The notes beneath the pieces were generated by a model, which worked only from the letters and a program-made list of their open reading frames with translations, was not told where the DNA came from and ran no database searches. The position numbers were made by a program, and so were the translations under genes. A DNA stretch of 64,000 nucleotides from Rhododendron vialii (taxonomy: Eukaryota; Streptophyta; Magnoliopsida; Ericales; Ericaceae). Shown here one piece after another: positions 58,601-64,000 of the stretch (its first letter is position 1; each line of letters begins with the position of its first letter). Location: NCBI RefSeq assembly GCF_030253575.1, contig NC_080562.1:43708352-43772351 (forward strand). The letters are read 5' to 3'.

Positions 58601-59851
58601 AGAAACTTAGGATAGGGCAGCCTATAATTGTTATTATTGGGGGTTAGGGCTGAATAAAGCTTGTCGAGGTTTAGGATTTACAAAATTTGGGAAGAAAGGT
58701 TGTAGAGGTTCTAGAGGGAATCGTTGGATTGGCCTAGCTGTTAAAGTGTTAAGTTACTGAAATTACACATTGGTGATTCACTTTTGGAGAAACATCCTAG
58801 AAGGCAAGTATTTAGGGGTTCACTCATCGCACTTCTGTGGTATCTCATTCCTCTCTTGTGAGACAAGGAACATGCAGGTTAAGGTGGAGCCAGGGTTGGT
58901 AGTATCAATCCATTACCAAATCACCTGATGGATTTCCATGTTGTGGATTTTGGACATGATCAGTTGTCAGTTTGATATGGGTTGATTTATTTGGATCACA
59001 TGGTTTGGGTTTGACTAGTCCATTGTGATGACTTATAGAATATTAGCTCCTCCCTCTTGCTATTCTGATACTTGGTTGGGAATTTGGTCATTGTAAAAGT
59101 TTCTATTGGTCATATATTTGTGCTAGATCCGATAGGAGTAGTGTTGGTTGTGTGAAGCGAATTCCCACCTCGGTACCAAAGTAATATGAGGTATATAAGT
59201 GAGGGCACCCTCACTTCAATAGCTAGCTTTTGAGATTGAGTTTTACCCAAGACTACGTAATAGGTTGTGCTGCCAATAATTTTGATGTAAGAGAACTTGC
59301 AAATGTTGAAGGTCCCAAGAATTGAATTTCGGTGAGTTTAGCCCTATGAGAAAAAGTTAAAGATGTTGGGTATCGTAGAAGTAAAAGAAGATTTTTAGAT
59401 TGTTAGAGCTTGTCCCATGTTGGTCAAATATAACTTCCAAACCTATTATATGAGCCTGGGCGGCCTCTCCACTAATTGTCAGTTGGTTTTGAGTTAGATG
59501 CTTTAACATGATATCAGAGCTAGGCTTTTGGAGGCGCTTGGACAAGACGCTATCATTGATAGTTGGTAGTTGGTTCCCCTTATAAATGGTTACATTGTAC
59601 TACTTGTGCCGTGAGATGCAGGTAAACAAACATGGCATAAGTTTATTACCACATTATAAGTGTGGCAGTCAGTTTAGTTGCTTTAGAGATAGATTTGAAT
59701 GTGAAACACTTCACATGATTTAATTGATTTGATTGCTCTGCAAGTTAAATTTGGACGGCCATAGTTGTTGTAGTAATAGGTGACGTTCTTTTATTTGTGT
59801 AGCATGGAGCAAAGTTACCGCTGCTGAAAGGAGCAAATGCCTACGGAAATG
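55682..59851 (+). CDS. ALDH5F1: Succinate-semialdehyde dehydrogenase, 5' part (exons 1-4)
   Basis: The mitochondrial enzyme oxidises succinic semialdehyde to succinate with NAD, the last step of the GABA shunt. Four exons (55682-55819, 57503-57616, 58262-58361, 59803-59851) join in phase to the first ~134 residues of about 530. Residues 1-~50 are Arg/Leu/Ser-rich, a mitochondrial presequence. Then come LRTQGLIAGKWTDAYDGKTI, VHNPATGEVIANVPCMG, KETNDAISSAYDAF and WSKVTAAERSKCLRKW, as in plant SSADH. The chain stops at KW, where the next exon should begin YDLL. No such exon was found up to 60812, and a Copia element fills the rest of the window, so the catalytic part must lie beyond 64000 or be lost. 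In-frame Mets at 55607 and 55619 are upstream; 55682 best fits a presequence. Confidence 0.9.
55820..57502 (+). other. ALDH5F1 intron 1
   Basis: It begins GTTCACTCTCTCTCACTCTC, a CT microsatellite right at the donor. Around 56385-56515 an inverted pair (CACACTCCCTTTTTTGATATC and GATATCAAAAAGGGAGTGT) marks a small ~130-bp MITE-like hairpin. The rest is unremarkable. Confidence 0.55.
58362..59148 (+). other. ALDH5F1 intron 3, left part
   Basis: No repeat or coding exon recognised. Confidence 0.45.
59149..59260 (+). mobile_element. Solo LTR-like remnant
   Basis: Shares TATATAAGTGAGGGCACCCT, CACTTCAATAGCTA and TTTGAGATTGAG with the fragment at 41983-42095. It ends near ACTACGTAATAGG. Short non-coding LTR type, ends not sharp. 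Confidence 0.45.
59401..59640 (+). mobile_element. TRIM fragment, plus orientation
   Basis: A 108-bp LTR (59401-59508) starts TGTTAGAGCTTGTCCCATG and ends CTTTAACA, followed at once by TGATATCAGAGC, a primer-binding site for initiator Met-tRNA. It is the inverted counterpart of the 19459-19827 TRIM and has exactly the same LTR length. No 3' LTR was found. Confidence 0.78.
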
Positions 59852-59984
59852 GTACAAAAAAAGCTCTTATCTGATGGTATTTTATGCTGATAGTACTTGC
59901 ATAAATATGTTAATGATCTGGCGAATATTTCTACAAAAGCTTGTAATTGTTTTTCCTTCCATATGTGAATTACCAAAAAGGGTT

Positions 59985-60135
59985 GGCAATTTGTTCAGTG
60001 GTAAGAAACTCAACAGACTTGCATCTAGGTTGTGGGTTTGAGCATGAGGGCAGTCAGTATTCAATGCCATAGGTTAGGCTTCTCCTCGGTATACCCTGGA
60101 CACCGAACAACGAGTACTTAGTGGCAGTACTTTAA
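59985..60135 (+). mobile_element. tRNA-derived SINE fragment (probable)
   Basis: TTTGTTCAGTGGTAAGAAAC looks like an A box and GTTGTGGGTTTGAGC a B box about 40 bases later. A GGTATACCCTGGACACCGAA tail follows. It lies just after ALDH5F1 exon 4. Confidence 0.5.
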
Positions 60136-60812
60136 ATGAATTAGCGAATTACCAAGACAATGGAGTTTAGATGTTTCTCATGGTTAGGCCACAGTAGCTA
60201 GGGCTCAGCTCATTATTGGTCCCATCCATTTACAAATGAGCTCAGTCCAAGCCCGAATAGGCCATGTCCAGTAGGGGCGGGAGTTGCTTCGTGTTGTGTT
60301 ATCACGGTTTCATGTCAGAATCCCTCAAGATTGGACTTACATTTCAATTTTTCTTGTTATCGTTTCAAGCCATTTTGGGTTTGTGTCATCACATAAATTT
60401 AAGTGATTTAAGTATTTAACTAAGCACGGAAGCATAATCAGTGGGATACCAATTATGTGGATACTCTTCGACTTTGGCATATCCTTATGTGCTGTCACAT
60501 GGTGAAACAAGGGAAAATCTAATGCCAACCTCTTCCCCACCCAATGAGTGCTAGTATGCTTTTCAAAATTCATTTAAACTACTACAACTTTGTGAAATAT
60601 CTCCAACTCTACCTCTTTGTTTGAACAAACCTTGCAAACCTTGCAAAACGCTAATTCTGCTTACCTTTGAGCCATAATGAAAACCAATTAAAGGGCATAC
60701 ACAAAAGCCGTTCTGCTGCATCATATTAGTTTCTTTTCAGTACTATAGGAAAGTGTCTTCTCGCACTCGACCTATATGAAGTTATGAGCTCCATCCTCCT
60801 ATGTCTCCAAAT
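60136..60812 (+). other. ALDH5F1 intron 4, before the Copia element
   Basis: No exon of ALDH5F1 was found here in any frame. Confidence 0.5.
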
Positions 60813-60955
60813 TGTTAGAAGTGTTTATTAGAGATAGTGGGTTTGTCCCACATCGTCTATCTTATGTATGTGTAACTCTCCAGAGTAATATAAATAAAGG
60901 TATATGTGTAAGGGTTCATTAATGCCTTATACACTTTTCCTCATCTTTAATAACA
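60813..60955 (+). repeat. 5' LTR of Copia element
   Basis: 143 bp with TG...CA ends and an ATATAAATAAAGG box near 60889 as a promoter candidate. The five bases before it are CAAAT, a target-duplication candidate to be compared with the unseen right end. Confidence 0.85.
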
Positions 60956-60967
60956 TGGTATCAGAGC
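60956..60967 (+). other. Primer-binding site of Copia element
   Basis: TGGTATCAGAGC, complementary to the 3' end of plant initiator Met-tRNA, directly after the LTR. Confidence 0.9.
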
Positions 60968-61506
60968 GTAACCTTAACCCTAATCCTTAACCACCACAAT
61001 CCTAATACACCACCCTCTTAACCTTAACCCTAAACCACCGCAACCCTATCCTAATCCTAGCCTATCTTAACCCTAACCCTAATCCTATTCACCAATTACT
61101 GTTCATTGACAGTACTGTTCATCATGTTACTGTTCATCATGTTACTGTTCATTGCGCCCTGTTCATCACTGTTCCGGCGACCATCTCCATGCACTGACAC
61201 GCATCACTGGGCCTTGTTTTCTCGTCTTTGCAATTTCCGTTGATGTTTCTCTCGTTCTGGTAACTATTTTCTATGCTATTCTTGTCAAGTATCTCTGTCA
61301 TGTGGTGTACTGGTGGTTGTAAAGAATCTGTTATGTTGGGGTTGCTGATATTGGGTACCTATCCAGTCTGGTGACCAGTTCGATGTTAGTATATTAGTTG
61401 ATTTTGTTGATCAATAGTAATTGGTATTCTGCTTGGTTGGTATTGCTTTGGTTGCGTATTGGTTATATGCTAGTTATTGGTTGTTGCCCCTCCATTGTTC
61501 GGTAAA

Positions 61507-62500
61507 ATGTTTGAGAAGAAGGATTCTGATTCTGGTACTGTTTCTAGCTCTAGTTCTACTCTTGTTGGTAGCTTATCGAGTGGTTCTTGGTCTCGCGAGA
61601 GGCGTCCTATTACCTCCACACCATTAAATGGGGGCAATTATGTTCTTTGGGCTAAAGCTGTTGATGTGTATTATATGGGTCAGTCTGAGGACTCTTATTT
61701 GATTGATGAGCCTCCTGCTATTGCTGAACCCACATATAAGGCATGGAAAGCTGTTGATGCCCGTGTTGGTTCAGAGTTATGGAATAGTATGACGGAACAG
61801 GTTGCTAGTACGTTGATGTTCTGTGATACAGCTAGAGAGGTGTGGGCACAGGTAAAGGAGTTGTATTCAGGTGTCAACAATCTCCGTCGCACATATGATC
61901 TTCATCAGTCTTTCTTTAATATATCTCAGGGTGATGATTCTTTTGAGGATTATTATGCTAAGTTTCGGCGCATTTGTAATGAATTGGATATATGTGAGCC
62001 ACTTACTGCTGATATTCAGGTTATAAGGCGCCAGCGTGAACGCATGAGGGTTACTCGTTTTTTATCCGGTGCATCATCCACTTTTGGCCCTGTGGGTAAT
62101 TTTGGGAAATCGTGACTTACCTCCCCTCAGCGAGGTATTCAGTCGTCTCTGGCAGTCATTGTCTATTTCTGCATTGTCTATTTCTGCACCGACTTCTGGT
62201 CGTTCTGCTTTGTCTTCCGCTATTTTTGACAGCTCTGTTCTCTCTGTCAACCATGGTTGTGGTCGCGGTCGTGATTCAGGGTTTAGTAGTCGTGGCCGCG
62301 ATTATGGGGCGAGTGGTCGTGGCTTTGGCGGCCGTGATTCTGGGTTTGGAGGTCGCGGTTGTGACTCTGGAGGCCATAGTTTTGGTTGTGGTTGGGGCTT
62401 TGGTGGCCGTGACTCTGGTTCTGATAATCGTGGGGGTCGCATATCAGGGGGAGGTGGCCGCGGTCGTGGCCGTGATTCGAGATTTTGCACTCATTGTTAG
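61507..62500 (+). pseudogene. Copia gag, frameshifted
   Basis: The first frame (61507 to 62115) has the gag core: TPLNGGNYVLWAKAV, a WKAVDARVGSELWNSM-type segment and DLHQSFFNISQGDDSFEDYY. A shift near 62090-62110 moves the gene to the next frame (PPLSEVFSRLWQ). That frame goes on through a Gly/Arg/Asp-rich tail of repeated GRDSGF-like units. It then runs into a TAG inside the CCHC zinc knuckle (CTHC ... HTAEFC). The product cannot be full length. Confidence 0.85.
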
Positions 62501-63283
62501 GGAACAAATCATACGGCGGAGTTCTGTTATAATCTTCAAGGCTTTCCCCAAGCTCATCAGGCTGCTATCTTTCAGGAGGATATTGAACAGTTTACTCAAT
62601 CCTCTGCCGATAGTGTGGCTATTTTAGCTGAGGAGTACCAACGTTTTTTGTCATTTCAGGCTGCGACATGATCCTCTACTGCTACGCTTACTCAGACCGG
62701 TTCATATGTTGCTTGTGTTGCCTCATCTTCTTCCTCTCCTTGGGTTATTGACTCAGGAGCCACAGATCATATGACTGGTACATCTACTTTCTTTGATCGA
62801 CAACCGGTTGGTAGAACATCTCATGTTACCTTAGCTGATGGTTCTACCACTGTTGATACTGGTTTCGGTTTAGTTCTTGTCACTTCCTCTTTTACTTTAT
62901 CATCTGTATTATATGTTCCTCGTTTCCCGTTTAATCTTATGTCTGTGAGCCGTCTTACAAAATCCTTAAATTGTTCCGTCACATTTCTTCCTCATGGCTG
63001 TGTTTTTCAGGATCTCAAGACGGGGAGGAAGATTGGTGGGGGCATTGAGCGAGGTGGCCTATACTACTTAACTGTTCCTCAACCTTTAGCTCTTCAGACA
63101 TCAGAGTCTCCATACCAACAGCACTGTCGTCTTGGTCATCCCTCTCTTCAGAGTTTGAAGCACCTTGTGCCCTATTGTCATTCCATTAATAAGTTAGTTT
63201 GTGAAGTCTGTGAGTTTAGTAAACACCGTAGAGTCACTTTTTACCTAGGGTTGAGCGTCGTGCGTCGCGTCCTTTTCAGTTAG
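62501..63283 (+). pseudogene. Copia protease and gag-pre-integrase
   Basis: It continues after the zinc knuckle with a TGA near 62668. Then the aspartic protease motif WVIDSGATDHM (from about 62743), LADGS and SVLYVPRFPFNLMSVS. The gag-pre-integrase zinc motif follows: HCRLGHPS (H...H) with CEVCEFSKHRR about 30 residues on. The frame is lost after 63240. Confidence 0.88.
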
Positions 63284-63960
63284 TTCATTCAGACATTTAG
63301 GGGCCTATTCATGTGCCCAGTGTTTCTGGTTTTCAATACTATGTTATTTTTGTGGATGACTTTTCTCGTCTTACATATCTTTATCTACTGAAAAGAGCGG
63401 TCTGAATTGAAATCTGTTTTTAAAACTTTTTACATGGAAGTAAAAAATTAGTTTGATACTTGTGTTAAGATATTTCGTTCCGATAATACCCTTGAATATT
63501 TTCACCATCTTCTTTCTCAGTTTTTCGATGATCATGACATTATTCACCAATCGTCATGCTCTCGGACTCCACAACAAAATGGAGTTGCTGAGCGCAAGAT
63601 TCGGCACTTGTCTGAGGTTATGCGTGCCTTATTATTTCAAATTCAGGTTCTTAAGTCATATTGGAGTGACGCCGTTCTCACTGCATGTTATTTGATCAAC
63701 CGTATGCCCTTTACGGTCTTAGGTGGTCAGGTTCCCCATACGTTCTTGTTTCCGGTAGGCCTCTCCACTCTTTACCTCCTCGGGTTTTTGGGTGCACCTG
63801 TTATGTTCATGCTCTTGATCCTGATGGGAGTAAACTTGATCCTCGGTCTTTTAGGTGTATCTTTTTGGGATACTCACACACCTGGAAAGGCTATTGATGT
63901 TACTTTCCTACTTTACGTCGTCAATTTGTCTGTGTTGATGTCACGTTTAATGAGTCATTG
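63250..63960 (+). pseudogene. Copia integrase core, broken
   Basis: Pieces of the integrase are seen in different frames: LVHSDI with a stop where GP follows, YYVIFVDDFSRLTYLYLL, then a stop-rich stretch. Further on come SRTPQQNGVAERKIRHL and YLINRMP. Last is VFGCTCYVHALDPDGSKLDP with CIFLGYS, typical of the region before reverse transcriptase. At least two frameshifts and several stops show it is dead. Confidence 0.85.
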
Positions 63961-64000
63961 CCATATTAATCGGACCCTGTTACTACCAATGATCTTTTTA

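Larger units (their letters stand above)
60813..64000 (+). mobile_element. Ty1/Copia LTR retrotransposon, decayed, cut by window end
   Basis: The 5' LTR (60813-60955, 143 bp) starts TGTTAGAAGTG and ends TAACA. TGGTATCAGAGC (60956-60967) is the primer-binding site. After a ~540-bp leader come gag, protease and integrase in Copia order, broken by a frameshift and several stops. Reverse transcriptase, RNase H and the 3' LTR would lie beyond the window. The insertion is in the same direction as ALDH5F1 and, as far as seen, in its fourth intron. Confidence 0.92.

Noticed and set aside
60980-61090. True interstitial telomere
   Set aside because: The CCCTAA words are irregular and mixed with CCTTAACC and AATCC, and lie inside a Copia leader.
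62112-62627. 171-codon hydrophobic plus frame
   Set aside because: A shadow of the Gly/Arg-rich gag tail in another frame; the zinc-knuckle frame is the real one.

Overview
The window is nuclear DNA from a flowering plant, most likely a core eudicot. Genes are split by GT-AG introns, chloroplast and mitochondrial targeting peptides are present, and the gaps are filled with plant-type MITEs, TRIM elements, tRNA-derived SINEs and a Copia element. I could not fix the species; an asterid such as an Ericales member is only a guess. No CRISPR, operon, rRNA or tRNA gene was seen.

Nine protein genes were found, and their strands alternate strictly (+ - + - + - + - +). They are: DUF2358 plastid protein (1166-2116, +); KDO-8-phosphate synthase KDSA (4564-12834, -, 13 exons rebuilt); ZIP metal transporter (17779-19221, +); intronless 826-residue PPR protein (22234-24714, -); proline-rich X8-domain wall protein (26806-28709, +); ent-kaurene synthase KS (29619-35024, -, 14 exons); RlmI-like PUA/SAM rRNA methyltransferase (37566-45208, +, 8 exons); LEM3/CDC50 flippase subunit ALIS (45670-51039, -, 8 exons); and the first four exons of succinate-semialdehyde dehydrogenase ALDH5F1 (55682-59851, +). 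The rest of ALDH5F1 is presumably beyond the right edge. All splice joins were checked for reading phase by hand.

From memory, the order DUF2358 - KDSA - PPR - X8 - KS - ALIS - ALDH5F1 is that of Arabidopsis At1g79510 down to At1g79440. The ZIP and methyltransferase genes would then be extra here. This is an old collinear housekeeping block, not a biosynthetic cluster. The products serve unrelated jobs: rhamnogalacturonan-II sugar supply, gibberellin synthesis, organelle RNA handling, lipid flipping, the GABA shunt, metal uptake and cell wall.

Transposons sit mostly in introns and in the divergent promoter gaps. A 1,058-bp MULE-type element with 9-bp target duplications lies in KDSA intron 3. 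Stowaway elements lie at 636-908 and 10895-11155. Several long foldback MITEs fill 13.5-16.1 kb, 35.8-37.2 kb and 51.2-55.4 kb. TRIM copies with 108-bp LTRs lie at 19459-19827 and 59401, with a relative at 40242-40970. A decayed Copia element runs from 60813 to the window end, inside what I read as ALDH5F1 intron 4.

No convincing undescribed system was found. The most interesting signals are a duplicated 5' splice site in KDSA made by a CT microsatellite, a stop-free 96-nt intron in KS, a GC-AG intron in the methyltransferase gene, and CT microsatellites at or near the start of early introns in five genes.
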